This document shows, in pieces, positions 42,974-51,738 of a stretch of DNA of 64,000 nt. The DNA comes from Rhodococcus sp. IEGM 1381. Its GTDB lineage: Bacteria; Actinomycetota; Actinomycetes; Mycobacteriales; Mycobacteriaceae. The translations under genes were made by a program, and so were the position numbers. Under the pieces are notes generated by a model. It was not told the DNA's origin. It was given only the letters and a program-made list of their open reading frames with translations, and searched no databases. The DNA is taken from the NCBI RefSeq assembly GCF_030056795.1, contig NZ_JASHKQ010000001.1, positions 806,001 to 870,000 on the forward strand, in the 5' to 3' direction. Each line of letters opens with the position of its first letter. Within the stretch, counting starts at the first letter, position 1.

Positions 42974-44167
42974 GTGACTCGATCGAGTGCAGCATCGTTC
43001 GTCGGGGTCGCATTCGCGTTCGTCGTCGCAATGATGGGCACGACGATGCCGACGCCGCTCTACGCGTTGTACGAGGTCGAATTCGGGTTCTCCGTATTCG
43101 TCGTCACGTTGGTGTTCGCTGCGTACGCCGTGGGTGTGCTCGGGGCTCTGTTGGCCTTCGGTCGCTGGTCCGATTCGCTCGGTCGGCGTCCGATGTTGCT
43201 GGCGGCCATCGCTTTCGGTCTCGTCAGTGCCGTGGTGTTCGTGACTGCGGACTCACTGACGGCCCTGGTGATCGGGCGCGTGTTGTCCGGTATCTCGGCC
43301 GGGATCTTCGTGGGTACCGCCACGGTGACCCTGCTCGAACTGGTTCCTGACGCGTGGCGGGATCGGGCTCCGGCGATCGCCACTGCCGCCAACATCGGAG
43401 GTCTCGGCCTCGGACCGCTGGTGGCAGGACTGTTGGTGGAATACCTGCCGCAGCCCTTGCGGCTGACGTTCTTCGTCGACATCGCACTGCTTCTCGTGGC
43501 TGCAGCCGCGGTGTACTTCGCGCCCGAAACCGTCCGGGTCGCCGCCGGTGCGCGTCCGCACGTGCAGCGACTGTCGGTTCCGGTGGAGGTGCGCGGTACG
43601 TTCTTGCGCGCTGCGGTCGGTGGGTTCGCAGGGTTCGCGGTACTGGGGTTGTTCACTGCCGTCTCACCGGGATTCATCGCCGGTGTGCTGGGGATCGACA
43701 ATCACGCCATCACGGGTGCGGTGGTGTTCGCCGTCTTCGCCGCGTCCGCGACCGCCCAGATCACGCTGCGCGCAGCCGATCCCACCTCGGCTCAGCGCTG
43801 GGGATGCCTGGTGTTGGTGTTCGGTCTGGTGCTGCTTGCCGCGTCGTTGCTCACGACGTCTCTGGTCGTGCTGGTGTGCGCGGCGCTGCTCTGTGGCATC
43901 GGGCAAGGCGTGACGTTCAGCAACGGGATGGCAGCAATAGGTGCGCAGCTTCCGCAGCACCGTCGTGCGGAAGTGACCTCCACCTTCTTCGTGGTGCTCT
44001 ACGTTGCGATTTCGGTCCCGGTGATCGGTGCCGGGGCTGCGGCGACGGAGTGGGGACTGGTGACTGCAGGGGTGGTGTTCTCGGCGCTGATCGCGGCGCT
44101 GGCAGCGGTGGCGTTCGTACTACTCACCGTCGACGGCCGAGGGGCCACGGGTAGTCGCACGGCTTGA
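42974..44167 (+). CDS. MFS transporter
   Basis: 397 residues from GTG 42974, with a strong AAGGAGG six bases upstream. Twelve membrane segments; motif A reads FGRWSDSLGRRPML and PTPLYALYEVEFGF lies in the first loop, a pattern of small DHA1-type efflux proteins. Substrate unknown. It diverges from the DNA glycosylase gene with about 120 bases between, and the RNase HI gene follows. Confidence 0.88.
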   Translation: MTRSSAASFVGVAFAFVVAMMGTTMPTPLYALYEVEFGFSVFVVTLVFAAYAVGVLGALLAFGRWSDSLGRRPMLLAAIAFGLVSAVVFVTADSLTALVIGRVLSGISAGIFVGTATVTLLELVPDAWRDRAPAIATAANIGGLGLGPLVAGLLVEYLPQPLRLTFFVDIALLLVAAAAVYFAPETVRVAAGARPHVQRLSVPVEVRGTFLRAAVGGFAGFAVLGLFTAVSPGFIAGVLGIDNHAITGAVVFAVFAASATAQITLRAADPTSAQRWGCLVLVFGLVLLAASLLTTSLVVLVCAALLCGIGQGVTFSNGMAAIGAQLPQHRRAEVTSTFFVVLYVAISVPVIGAGAAATEWGLVTAGVVFSALIAALAAVAFVLLTVDGRGATGSRTA

Positions 44168-44278
44168 GCCGGGTCGCGATATCGATTCGCAGCACCGCGC
44201 AGACGATCGCCAAGTAACTCGATGTTCTCGAGCGAGTCACCCGGAGTTTGTCGGTGGCCCGACGTAGGGTCTGAGACC

Positions 44279-44845
44279 GTGATCATCGTGAGTACGGACG
44301 GCTCGTGTCTGCGTAACCCCGGCGGAGCAATCGGGTGGGCGTGGGTCAATCACACGGGGCCGAGCAACTCCGGCGGTGAGCCCTCGGGAACCAATCAGGT
44401 AGCCGAGCTCCGTGCCCTGCTCGAGGCAGTTCTGGCCCACCCCGGCCCCGAACCGCTGTTGATCGAGTCCGATTCTCAGTACGCGATCAAGTGTGCGTCC
44501 GAGTGGCTCGCCGGCTGGAAGCGCAAGGGTTGGAAGACGGCGAGCGGCACTCCGGTACGCAATCTCGAGCTCGTGCAGAACATCGAGCGGGCCATCACCG
44601 ACCGTGAAGGGCCCGTCCGGTTCCGGTGGGTCCGTGGACACGTCGGCAATCACTTCAACGAAGCAGCCGACGCCTTGGCGGGCGAAGCTGCCCGGGCCAT
44701 CGCAGCAGCGGGAGCCAACGCCGGATCCAAGCCGGCCGTGAAGATGCCTTCTGAGACCGAACTCGCCAAGGCCAATCCTGCAGTGGGCGCAATACCTCAG
44801 TCGTCACCTCAGTCGTCGGAGCCGGAGATCGCGACGCTGTTCTGA
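44279..44845 (+). CDS. rnhA: ribonuclease HI
   Basis: 188 residues from GTG 44279; GTG 44288 and ATG 44222 are alternatives. The four acidic residues are readable: STDGSCLRNPGG (Asp), AELRALLEA (Glu), IESDSQYAIK (Asp) and HFNEAADALA (Asp). It removes RNA from RNA-DNA hybrids. Compared with the compact bacterial enzyme there is a disordered Ala/Ser/Pro-rich C-terminal tail of about 45 residues after AGEAARA. Confidence 0.9.
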   Translation: MIIVSTDGSCLRNPGGAIGWAWVNHTGPSNSGGEPSGTNQVAELRALLEAVLAHPGPEPLLIESDSQYAIKCASEWLAGWKRKGWKTASGTPVRNLELVQNIERAITDREGPVRFRWVRGHVGNHFNEAADALAGEAARAIAAAGANAGSKPAVKMPSETELAKANPAVGAIPQSSPQSSEPEIATLF

Positions 44846-44861
44846 CGGTTGTGCTCGGCAG

Positions 44862-45746
44862 TCAGCCGCGAGGTTTCATGCGGGCGTTCGGAAGTTCGGG
44901 CGCATGGAGCCGCGGGCCGGAATAGCCCTCGACGGTGCCGAACTGGCCGTTTTCGGCCTCGTAGGCCGCTCGATACTCGACGACGTCGTCGTGACTGCGG
45001 CCGACGAAGTTCCACCACATCACGATCTGCTCGCCGAACGGCTGACCGCCCAGTAGCAGGAACCGAACCGGATCCTGCGTCGAATTGTGCAGGTGCAGCT
45101 CGTGTTCACCGGGTTCGACATACCCCAGTTCGGCAGCGCCCAGATCGGCGTCGGCCAAGGTCACCGATCCTCGGTCGACGATGATCCCGTGCTCGAACGT
45201 CGGGTCGACCTCGAGAGTGACCCGCGCGCCGGCGTCGAGCACCATCTCTGCCCCGAGCAGTGGGGTGTACGTCGACACCGGTGAGGTTTCGCCGAGCACG
45301 CTGCCGAGGAACACCCGGGCGGCGAGTCCGGGTGCAGTGACCGGCTCCGGCACGTAGTGCTCGAATGTCGGTGCCACAAAACGGGATACGGCCGGAAGTG
45401 CGACCCACAACTGCATGCCGTGCAGGATGTCGGACTGCGGTGTGGATACTTCGGAGTGACTGATGCCATGCCCGGCCGTCATCAAGTTCAGTTCACCTGG
45501 CCGGACCATGGCGTGCGAACCCACACTGTCGCGGTGCTCGATTTCGCCCGAGAACAGCCAGCTGACCGTCTGCAATCCGGTGTGCGGGTGCGGTGCAACA
45601 TCCATGCGTGAGCGTTCCGGGCCGTAATGATCGGCGAAACACCATGCACCGATGAGGGATCGGTCCTTGTGAGGCAGGGTGCGTCGAACTTTCATCGCGC
45701 GGGGACCGCCGAGTGGAACTTCACGAGGGGTGATGACCTGGATCAT
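44862..45746 (-). CDS. pirin family protein
   Basis: 294 residues from ATG 45746 with TAGGAG six bases upstream. The N-terminal cupin holds the metal ligands HPHTGLQTVSW (two His) and AGHGISHSE (His, Glu). The C-terminal cupin ends with LLGGQPFGEQIVMWWNFVG, the usual pirin motif. Pirins are Fe(II) proteins with quercetinase-like or redox-sensing roles. A small ATGCA-TTG-TGCAT palindrome lies 28 bases upstream of the start. Confidence 0.93.
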   Translation of the reverse strand: MIQVITPREVPLGGPRAMKVRRTLPHKDRSLIGAWCFADHYGPERSRMDVAPHPHTGLQTVSWLFSGEIEHRDSVGSHAMVRPGELNLMTAGHGISHSEVSTPQSDILHGMQLWVALPAVSRFVAPTFEHYVPEPVTAPGLAARVFLGSVLGETSPVSTYTPLLGAEMVLDAGARVTLEVDPTFEHGIIVDRGSVTLADADLGAAELGYVEPGEHELHLHNSTQDPVRFLLLGGQPFGEQIVMWWNFVGRSHDDVVEYRAAYEAENGQFGTVEGYSGPRLHAPELPNARMKPRG

Positions 45747-45831
45747 GTGTGCTCCTACCCGAACGGCAAGTCCATGCATTGTGCATCGACTACGCGGTAC
45801 AACGGGAGCCGAGCCCGACTATTCCGTCTTG

Positions 45832-46206
45832 CTATTGGACGAGCGACGCGGTTCCGCTGAGCAACCGCACGTCGTAGGACTCGGCAGCACCGTGCTGCTC
45901 GGAGGATCCGCCGTGCACGGTGTATAGGACCGCGTACGAGGTGAACGTCGACGGCTGGCCGTCGTCAGCGTCGATGTTGACGCGGGGCAACACGACCAGC
46001 AGGTGGGTCCGGTTGCCGTCCGAGAGAGTCTGCACGAGGGTGCGCACCTCGAATCCCAGGTCGGATCGGGTGACGCCGGTGGATTCGAGCGTCTCACCAC
46101 TGAGTACGAGCTGCGCCGCCCAGACCCCCGCGGATCGATGGGCGTCGACGGTCCCGGTGATGTCGTCGCCACTGAAGTCGTAATGGTTCGCTGCTGTAAA
46201 AGGCAT
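45832..46206 (-). CDS. hypothetical protein, about 124 residues
   Basis: ATG 46206 start. A beta-rich soluble protein with strands such as HYDFSGDDITGTVDAH, VWAAQLVLSG and THLLVVLPRVNID. No known motif. It ends 86 bases before the pirin gene on the same strand and could be cotranscribed. Composition and codon bias look coding. Confidence 0.65.
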   Translation of the reverse strand: MPFTAANHYDFSGDDITGTVDAHRSAGVWAAQLVLSGETLESTGVTRSDLGFEVRTLVQTLSDGNRTHLLVVLPRVNIDADDGQPSTFTSYAVLYTVHGGSSEQHGAAESYDVRLLSGTASLVQ

Positions 46207-46269
46207 GGTCACAGGCTATGCCCAGGCGGGCGAAAAAACTTCGAAAGAATTTCCCATCCGGTACCCATC

Positions 46270-46359
46270 CACCCGTTGGGGGGCTGCGAATGCAAGGTGA
46301 GACACCCGCTGCTGCTGTCGCCCCCGACCGCCGTCAGTAGTGGGTGTCTCCCTTATTTT
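46270..46359 (+). ncRNA. candidate small RNA or leader with C-rich-loop hairpin and terminator
   Basis: GAGACACCC (46299-46307) pairs with GGGTGTCTC (46342-46350), and inner GCTGCTG/CAGTAGT bases extend the stem to 16 bp including two G-T pairs. The loop contains GTCG-CCCC-CGAC. CCTTATTTT follows, a terminator-like tail. No plus-strand gene lies upstream. A possible promoter is TTCGAA (46240) - 16 bases - TACCCA (46262). It may be an sRNA with a C-rich loop able to pair with ribosome sites. The exact 5' end is a guess. Confidence 0.4.
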
Positions 46360-46436
46360 GCGGGGCCCTTGGGTGTCCGTCGCAGATATGGAGCGATGAG
46401 CCCCTAGCGGTGCGGCGCTTCACTACCATCGATTTC

Positions 46437-46523
46437 ATGGCTTTTCGCATCGTTCCCGTCGAGGGTGAGTACTGGCGACTGTTCCGTGATCTTCGGCTCG
46501 AGATGAGCAGGAAATTGTCATGA
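46437..46523 (+). pseudogene. N-terminal remnant of a GNAT acetyltransferase-like gene
   Basis: 28 codons from ATG 46437: MAFRIVPVEGEYWRLFRDLR followed by LEM, matching the start of GNAT acetyltransferases, then lost after SRKLS and a stop. A TACCAT box eight bases upstream looks like a leaderless promoter. The following 200 bases carry a short frame from GTG 46560 to TAG 46730 with no recognisable family. The whole 46.2-46.8 kb stretch therefore seems decayed or regulatory. Confidence 0.35.
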
Positions 46524-46729
46524 CCACACCACTCGCAGTGAGATAGCTTCCGGTCGAGCGTGCGCACAGTCGGGTGGGCCCCACGAGGGAATCGCGTGAA
46601 GCGGATATCGGTGCACCGTCGAGAACAGCAGATCGTCGGACGCATGCTTCTAGGTAATGGCATGATCAACACCTGCCAATTGCACATCATCGCGGGGCTC
46701 GATGTTCTGCACGAGACGGACCAGCGCTA

Positions 46730-46812
46730 GGGAGACCGGGCAAGACCGATCTACGAGTTTCCGGGGAAGCCGAATCGGTAACAGCTTTATGCTCTCAGGC
46801 CGGGGCCAGATG
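46730..46812 (+). promoter_or_regulatory. glycine-riboswitch-like leader before the GGDEF gene (tentative)
   Basis: Segments resemble a single gcvT-type glycine aptamer in the right order: GGGAGACC at 46730, a CCGG/CCGG stem, GCCGAA then GGTAACA, and GCTCTCAGGCC at 46791-46801. GGGAG can pair with CTCTC. The part after CTCTCAGG (CGGGGCCAGA instead of an AAAGGAC-like stretch) fits poorly. It ends 18 bases before the GGDEF start. It could be an unrelated structured leader. Confidence 0.3.
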
Positions 46813-46830
46813 TTTCACTAGGGAGCCCTG

Positions 46831-48090
46831 ATGCACAAAGAGTTTCGATTGCCCAGATCGCGACGCGGCGCGTCACGGCCGCCACGGTCGAAGCGAACAC
46901 ACGGCGACACACGCGGTCGTCATCGCACACAGTCGGCCGCGGCTTCGCCGCCGAGATCGATCTCGAGCATCACCACTGCGCCGCTCGGCCCTCAACCCAG
47001 CGCTGCTCAGGTCATTCGTCACTGGTTCATCACTCCGCACGATTTCGACTGGGTCTTCGTGCACAAGTCGACACGTCCGCTGCACCGATTGATCCGAGTC
47101 GTGTTCGCGAGCTGCGTCGCGATGTACGCCGCCGTGTCGATTCTGATGTTGGCCTCGCCGAATGGGCCCACCGGATCGGGTCCCGTGGCCTACGTGATCT
47201 TCATCCTGATTCTGCAGTTCGCCGTGATCGGGTGGCTGCTGCTGGGGCCGTTGCCCGACCGCAAGTGGCAGGTGGTGGCCTTTCTGGTGTTCGGCGATGT
47301 CGGTCTTGCGTCGGTAATCCTTCTCGATGTCCCTACGTCGGCTCTCATCGGCACATTCCTCTTCGCGCTGACAGGGTCGATGTGCACTTTTTTTCTGGGA
47401 CCGAAACTGCTTGTCGCTCATCTCGTGTTTGCCAACCTGGTGATCGTCTACATCGGCGTTGCCGCATATGTGCAGGGGTTGTGGGGCCCGTGGGATGCGA
47501 TCGCCGCGGTGCTGGTCGCCGGAGGCGCCACGTCGGGTGTTCCGGTCTTCGCCCAGATCGCGTGGTCGTTGGTGGCCGAGGACGCACGGCAGTCGGAGAT
47601 CGACCCACTGACGAGAACCAAGAACAGACGTGGGCTACAGAATGCGATCGAAGATCTGTGGACGGTCGCTCACGGCGAGCAGTTGGCGTTCGGTCTTGTC
47701 CTCGTCGATATCGATTCGTTCAAGACCATCAACGACCGCTACGGACACGACCAGGGCGACGCCGTCATAGTCCTGGTGGCCGAGCGTCTTTGCGGCCACT
47801 TCGCGACAGTCGGGGTCGTAGCGCGAACAGGGGGCGAGGAGTTCGTAGCCGTCCTCGTCGGCGGGACAGACCAGGTTCGTGAATTGGTGCGCGAGGTCAG
47901 CGGAATCCTGACCGATGGCGCGGATCGGATACCGATGACCGTGAGTGCGGGTGCAGTCGTGCTCCCTCCCGATTCCGAAGCCTGGAAATCAGGACTGCAT
48001 GCGGTCAACAATGCTACGCGCGCGGCCGATTCCCTCATGTACCGCGCGAAGTGGGCAGGCGGAAATCGAACTCTGCTCGAGACGATGTAG
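46831..48090 (+). CDS. membrane diguanylate cyclase (GGDEF)
   Basis: 419 residues from ATG 46831 with AGGGAG upstream. A basic 60-residue lead is followed by about six hydrophobic segments (90-235), then a GGDEF domain: DPLTRTKNRRGL, DIDSFKTINDRYGHDQGD and the active site GGEEF. The RxxD inhibitory site normally five residues before it is absent (ATVG), so product inhibition is unlikely. No EAL domain. It should make cyclic di-GMP in response to a membrane or extracellular signal. Confidence 0.92.
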   Translation: MHKEFRLPRSRRGASRPPRSKRTHGDTRGRHRTQSAAASPPRSISSITTAPLGPQPSAAQVIRHWFITPHDFDWVFVHKSTRPLHRLIRVVFASCVAMYAAVSILMLASPNGPTGSGPVAYVIFILILQFAVIGWLLLGPLPDRKWQVVAFLVFGDVGLASVILLDVPTSALIGTFLFALTGSMCTFFLGPKLLVAHLVFANLVIVYIGVAAYVQGLWGPWDAIAAVLVAGGATSGVPVFAQIAWSLVAEDARQSEIDPLTRTKNRRGLQNAIEDLWTVAHGEQLAFGLVLVDIDSFKTINDRYGHDQGDAVIVLVAERLCGHFATVGVVARTGGEEFVAVLVGGTDQVRELVREVSGILTDGADRIPMTVSAGAVVLPPDSEAWKSGLHAVNNATRAADSLMYRAKWAGGNRTLLETM

Positions 48091-48132
48091 ACGGTGATAG
48101 CAACGCGGACAGATGATGTCGGTGGCACCCCA

Positions 48133-49041
48133 TCAACAGCGTGTCGTGGCCGTAGCCACGTGAGAACTCGAAGGTGTTTTCAACTCGCTGAGTCGACTCA
48201 TCAGTCGATCGGTGTCGAGACCGGCACATCCTACGGCGAATTCGTGCAGCGGGACGAGGGCATGGAAGTCGGTACGTACGTCCTGGTCGTACAGGACATC
48301 CACGAGATTCGAGAACCGTTGAGCGGCGAAGTCGTCGACACTCGCGAGAGCAGGAACCTCGGTGACCGTCAATGTCGTTGCTATTTCCGCCATCTGGAGG
48401 TAATCGCCAGTCGAACGAGCGGCGCAACACAGCTCGGCAAACGTATGCCCACCCGATCCAGTCTCGAGACACCATGTGCCCGAGGCGAATCGAGACCCGC
48501 TCGTCCCGGCGGCACGGTAATCGACGGGACCGTCGACGCTGACCACGTCGAGTTGCTCCTTCAGCTTCTCGATGGTCGGGATGAACGTCGGGTGGAACAG
48601 TGTATTCGGCAGTAACTCGTCGGGCGCGTAGTTGGAGGTGACGACCAGGACGACGCCGCGGGCGAAGAGGGCGTCGAGCATGCGCGTGATGAGGCGGGCG
48701 TCGCCGATGTCGTGGACGTGGAATTCGTCGAAGCACAGCAGTGATGCAGGGGCGGAACCCGTCGACAGGATGTCGTCGATGGCCGCGTCGATCGAGAATT
48801 TGCGGCGAAAGTACGCGGCGTGCAGGTCGCGGAAGAAGCTGTGGAAGTGGACGCGCTTCTTCGACGAGGTGGCGACATTGTCGAAATAGGTGTCGAGCAG
48901 CCAGGTCTTGCCGCGTCCGACCGGGCCCCACAGATAGATGCCCTTGTTGCCGGGCGTCGACAGCGCGTCGGCCGCTGCGGCCTGGGCGTCGTCGAGGACG
49001 AAGTCGGTGTCGAAGATTTGTCGCGGTGGAGTCGGCCTCAT
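48133..49041 (-). CDS. zapE: AFG1-like ATPase (cell division protein ZapE family)
   Basis: 302 residues from ATG 49041. Walker A is WGPVGRGKTWLLD and Walker B LLCFDEFHVHD, with sensor TSNYAPDEL; all match the AFG1/ZapE family. FDTDFVLDDAQAAAADAL is the usual N-terminal approach. In proteobacteria ZapE associates with the Z-ring; mitochondrial relatives act in protein quality control. A TetR gene diverges from it across a perfect palindrome. Confidence 0.88.
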   Translation of the reverse strand: MRPTPPRQIFDTDFVLDDAQAAAADALSTPGNKGIYLWGPVGRGKTWLLDTYFDNVATSSKKRVHFHSFFRDLHAAYFRRKFSIDAAIDDILSTGSAPASLLCFDEFHVHDIGDARLITRMLDALFARGVVLVVTSNYAPDELLPNTLFHPTFIPTIEKLKEQLDVVSVDGPVDYRAAGTSGSRFASGTWCLETGSGGHTFAELCCAARSTGDYLQMAEIATTLTVTEVPALASVDDFAAQRFSNLVDVLYDQDVRTDFHALVPLHEFAVGCAGLDTDRLMSRLSELKTPSSSHVATATTRC

Positions 49042-49064
49042 GAATCGAACGGTACGCCGAGAGC

Positions 49065-49080
49065 CTCTACATTTGTAGAG
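49065..49080. promoter_or_regulatory. TetR-type operator
   Basis: CTCTAC-ATTT-GTAGAG (6-4-6, perfect) lies midway between the divergent zapE start (49041) and TetR start (49102). It is the likely binding site of that TetR protein and may control both genes. Confidence 0.65.
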
Positions 49081-49101
49081 TGGGTGTGTAGGCTCACGTT
49101 C

Positions 49102-49662
49102 ATGGATCGCCGAACCGCCATCGCCGACGCAGCCCTCGGCATCGTTGCCCGCGACGGCCTGCGCGCGTTGACTCACCGTGCGATCGACTCGGCGCTCGAA
49201 TATCCGGCCGGATCGACGTCCTACTACTTCCGAACCAAGGCCGATCTACTGGCGGCGGTGGCCGCGCGCCTGGTGGAGCTCTCACACGCGTCGTTCGTCG
49301 GCATTGCCGTGACCGAGCACGATCTGGCGTCGGTGGTCGCGCGCTATCTCCACGATGCACTCACTCATCGCATGGTCGAGCTGCGGGCCCGGTATGCGCT
49401 GATGCTCGATCCCGCTGTAGCGCAGGGTATTCGAGATGTGCTGGCTCGCGCGCTCTTCTCGCTCGAACGGGCCCGGGAGCTGTTCGACGAACCCGCTCAC
49501 GGAGACGGTCTGGTCTCGCTCTGCGAGGGCTTGATTGCCGATGTCGTGTTCGGCCGTCGCGCATCGAAAGATGTTGCAGCGCTCAGGATGCCGATCGCGG
49601 TCTACCTTCAGGGTGCCGGGAGTTCACTGCGCGGGAACGCACCGGACACCGGCCTCGCGTAG
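49102..49662 (+). CDS. TetR family regulator
   Basis: 186 residues. The HTH reads IADAALGIVARDGLRALTHRAID then YPAGSTSYYFRTKADLL, the PaaR/AcrR-like form. The C-terminal ligand domain is helical. It lies next to a palindrome shared with zapE, and a GDPD lipoprotein gene follows after 11 bases in the same direction, so that gene may be part of its operon. Confidence 0.9.
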   Translation: MDRRTAIADAALGIVARDGLRALTHRAIDSALEYPAGSTSYYFRTKADLLAAVAARLVELSHASFVGIAVTEHDLASVVARYLHDALTHRMVELRARYALMLDPAVAQGIRDVLARALFSLERARELFDEPAHGDGLVSLCEGLIADVVFGRRASKDVAALRMPIAVYLQGAGSSLRGNAPDTGLA

Positions 49663-49673
49663 CCTCGGCGACC

Positions 49674-50720
49674 ATGCTATTCGGTAAGTATCTCTCTCTG
49701 GCATGCATTTCCGCTGTGGTTCTGGTGGGATGCGCAACCGATTCGACAGCGGACCCAGCGTTACCGGAAGATTCGTTCGATCTGCAGGCGCATCGAGGCG
49801 GCCTGGGCTTGGTGACCGAGAGCACCATCGAATCGTTCACCAATGCACTGCAACTCGGGGTGAGCACCCTCGAGCTGGATACCCAGATAACCGAGGACGG
49901 CATCGCGATCGTCACGCACGACCGCAAGGTTTCCGACAAGAAGTGCATCGACACCGGTGCATCCACGCCGGGAGATCCGGACTTTCCTTACGTCGGAAAG
50001 TTCGTCAACACACTGACTCTCGCGCAGATTCGCACACTGGATTGCGGTGCGTTGCCGCTCGCGGACTACCCGGAGCAACGACGCGTGCCCGGTGCCCGCA
50101 TGCCGACGCTCACCGAGGTGCTGGATCTGGTGAAATCGGTCGACGCGCCGGACGTGAAGCTGAACGTCGAAACCAAGGTCGAGGCGGGTAGCCCCACCGA
50201 GACCGCCCCGCGCGAGCAGTTCGTCGACACAGTGCTGGGGACGATTCGCGACGCAGGCATGCTGGACCGGGTCAGCGTGCAGAGCTTCGACTGGGGCGCA
50301 CTGAAACTGGTCCGAGATGCCGAGCCCGAGGTGCCGGTGGTGGCGCTGACCAATGGCGACTTCTTGCAGATCGGCCAGGACGGTGCTTCAGCCTGGCTCG
50401 GCGGACTGGACATCGACGATTTCGGTGGAGACGCGATCGCGGCGATCGACTCGTTCGGAGCGTCCGCCTACTCGCCGGTGCAGGGAAACCCGCAGAGCGG
50501 CAAGGTCGGCGACCCGGACTTCGAGCTCTTCGTCACCCAGGCAATGGTCGACGCTGCCCACGAGCGCGGAATCCGGGTGATCCCGTGGACCGTTGACGAC
50601 CCCGATACGATGCGTGCCCTGATGGATTTTGGCGTCGACGGTCTGATCACCGACTATCCCGACCGCGTGCGCACCGTCATGAGCGAGCGCGGACTTCCGC
50701 TGCCCGAACCCGCGCGGTAA
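49674..50720 (+). CDS. glycerophosphodiester phosphodiesterase, lipoprotein
   Basis: 348 residues. A lipoprotein signal with lipobox LVGC (Cys20) places it outside on the membrane. GDPD motifs follow: QAHRGG, ESTIESF, ELDTQITEDGIAIVTHD (metal Glu, Asp and catalytic His), NVETKVEAG, then a GVDGLITDYPDR ending. It should cleave glycerophosphodiesters from phospholipid turnover to glycerol-3-phosphate and an alcohol. Starts 11 bases after the TetR gene. Confidence 0.92.
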   Translation: MLFGKYLSLACISAVVLVGCATDSTADPALPEDSFDLQAHRGGLGLVTESTIESFTNALQLGVSTLELDTQITEDGIAIVTHDRKVSDKKCIDTGASTPGDPDFPYVGKFVNTLTLAQIRTLDCGALPLADYPEQRRVPGARMPTLTEVLDLVKSVDAPDVKLNVETKVEAGSPTETAPREQFVDTVLGTIRDAGMLDRVSVQSFDWGALKLVRDAEPEVPVVALTNGDFLQIGQDGASAWLGGLDIDDFGGDAIAAIDSFGASAYSPVQGNPQSGKVGDPDFELFVTQAMVDAAHERGIRVIPWTVDDPDTMRALMDFGVDGLITDYPDRVRTVMSERGLPLPEPAR

Positions 50721-50736
50721 GTGCGCGGCGGGAGAC

Positions 50737-51624
50737 TTACAGCGGGTAGCCGACTCCGGTCAACTTCTCGCTGACGTCCCACAGCTTTGCCGCGAGCGCG
50801 GGATCCTGTGCCATGCGAGTCATCGACGCTGGGCCCGGCTTGCCGCGTGATTCGAACAGCGACGTGGGGCCGCTGTAGGTGCCGCCACCCGCGACGTCGA
50901 CGGCATAGATCGTGGGAAGGGCTCCGGCACGGGCAGATTGCGAGATGAACTTCAATCCGATGGGTGCCAGTGCCGCGAGGATCTTGTTGCTGCCGAGGCC
51001 GTCCGGGCTCGAGTACAGCTCGGTCGAGGAGATTCCGGGGTGCGCAGCATTGCTGGTCACCTTCGATCCGGCCTTGTCGATCCGACGCTGCAATTCGAGC
51101 GCGAACAAGATGTTCGCGAGCTTGGAGTTCGCGTACCCACGCTGAGCGTTGTAGCCACGTTCGAGCTGGAGATTGTCGAAGTCGAGCTTGGGGCGCTGAC
51201 GGTGCGCGACCGATGCGATGGTGGTGATCTTCGCGTCGTCCGCGAGCTTGGGAAACAGCAGGCCGGTCAGCGCGAAGTGGCCGAGGTGATTGGTGCCGAG
51301 CTGAAGCTCGAATCCGTCCTCGGTCTCGGTTCGCGAGGCCGGCATCATGACGCCTGCGTTGTTGATCAGTACGTCGATCGACTCGGGAGCCGACGCGGCG
51401 TATTCACGCACCGAGGCCAGGTCGGCGAGATTCAGAGTCGCCGTATCGACGGTTCCGTTCGGTACCTCCGCTCGGATCTTCGCCGCTGCGGACTCGGCTT
51501 TCTCCTGGTTACGGCAGGCGAGCGTCACATGGTCGCCACGTTTTGCGAACTCCAAGGCGGTGAAGTAGCCGATACCGGTGTTCGCTCCGGTGATGACAAC
51601 GCGTCTCTGCTTTGTTTCAGGCAC
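50737..51624 (-). CDS. SDR oxidoreductase (retinol dehydrogenase-like)
   Basis: 295 residues from GTG 51624. TGANTGIGYFTAL (cofactor loop), CRNQEKAE, NNAGVMM, SVAHR and YANSKLAN (YxxxK) match the RDH/protochlorophyllide-reductase-like SDR group frequent in rhodococci. It is NADP-dependent; substrate unknown, perhaps a lipid alcohol or ketone. It is convergent with the GDPD gene. Confidence 0.9.
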   Translation of the reverse strand: MPETKQRRVVITGANTGIGYFTALEFAKRGDHVTLACRNQEKAESAAAKIRAEVPNGTVDTATLNLADLASVREYAASAPESIDVLINNAGVMMPASRTETEDGFELQLGTNHLGHFALTGLLFPKLADDAKITTIASVAHRQRPKLDFDNLQLERGYNAQRGYANSKLANILFALELQRRIDKAGSKVTSNAAHPGISSTELYSSPDGLGSNKILAALAPIGLKFISQSARAGALPTIYAVDVAGGGTYSGPTSLFESRGKPGPASMTRMAQDPALAAKLWDVSEKLTGVGYPL

Positions 51625-51659
51625 GGCGTCAGGCTACCGGTCTGCTTTAAAATGCGCCC

Positions 51660-51722
51660 GTGAGTACAGCAGAAACCGATGAACATCCGGCCCGTCCAAG
51701 AAGCATTGGAGCAAACCGGTAG
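51660..51722 (+). CDS. possible 20-codon leaderless frame (truncated gene?)
   Basis: TAAAAT at 51648-51653, a good -10 box, is followed seven bases later by GTG and a frame MSTAETDEHPARPRSIGANR ending in TAG. The start resembles the N-termini of TetR-type regulators, but no helix-turn-helix follows. It could be the remnant of a gene. The rest of the 51625-51738 gap shows nothing else. Confidence 0.22.
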   Translation: MSTAETDEHPARPRSIGANR

Positions 51723-51738
51723 ATCACTCGGCTGATGG

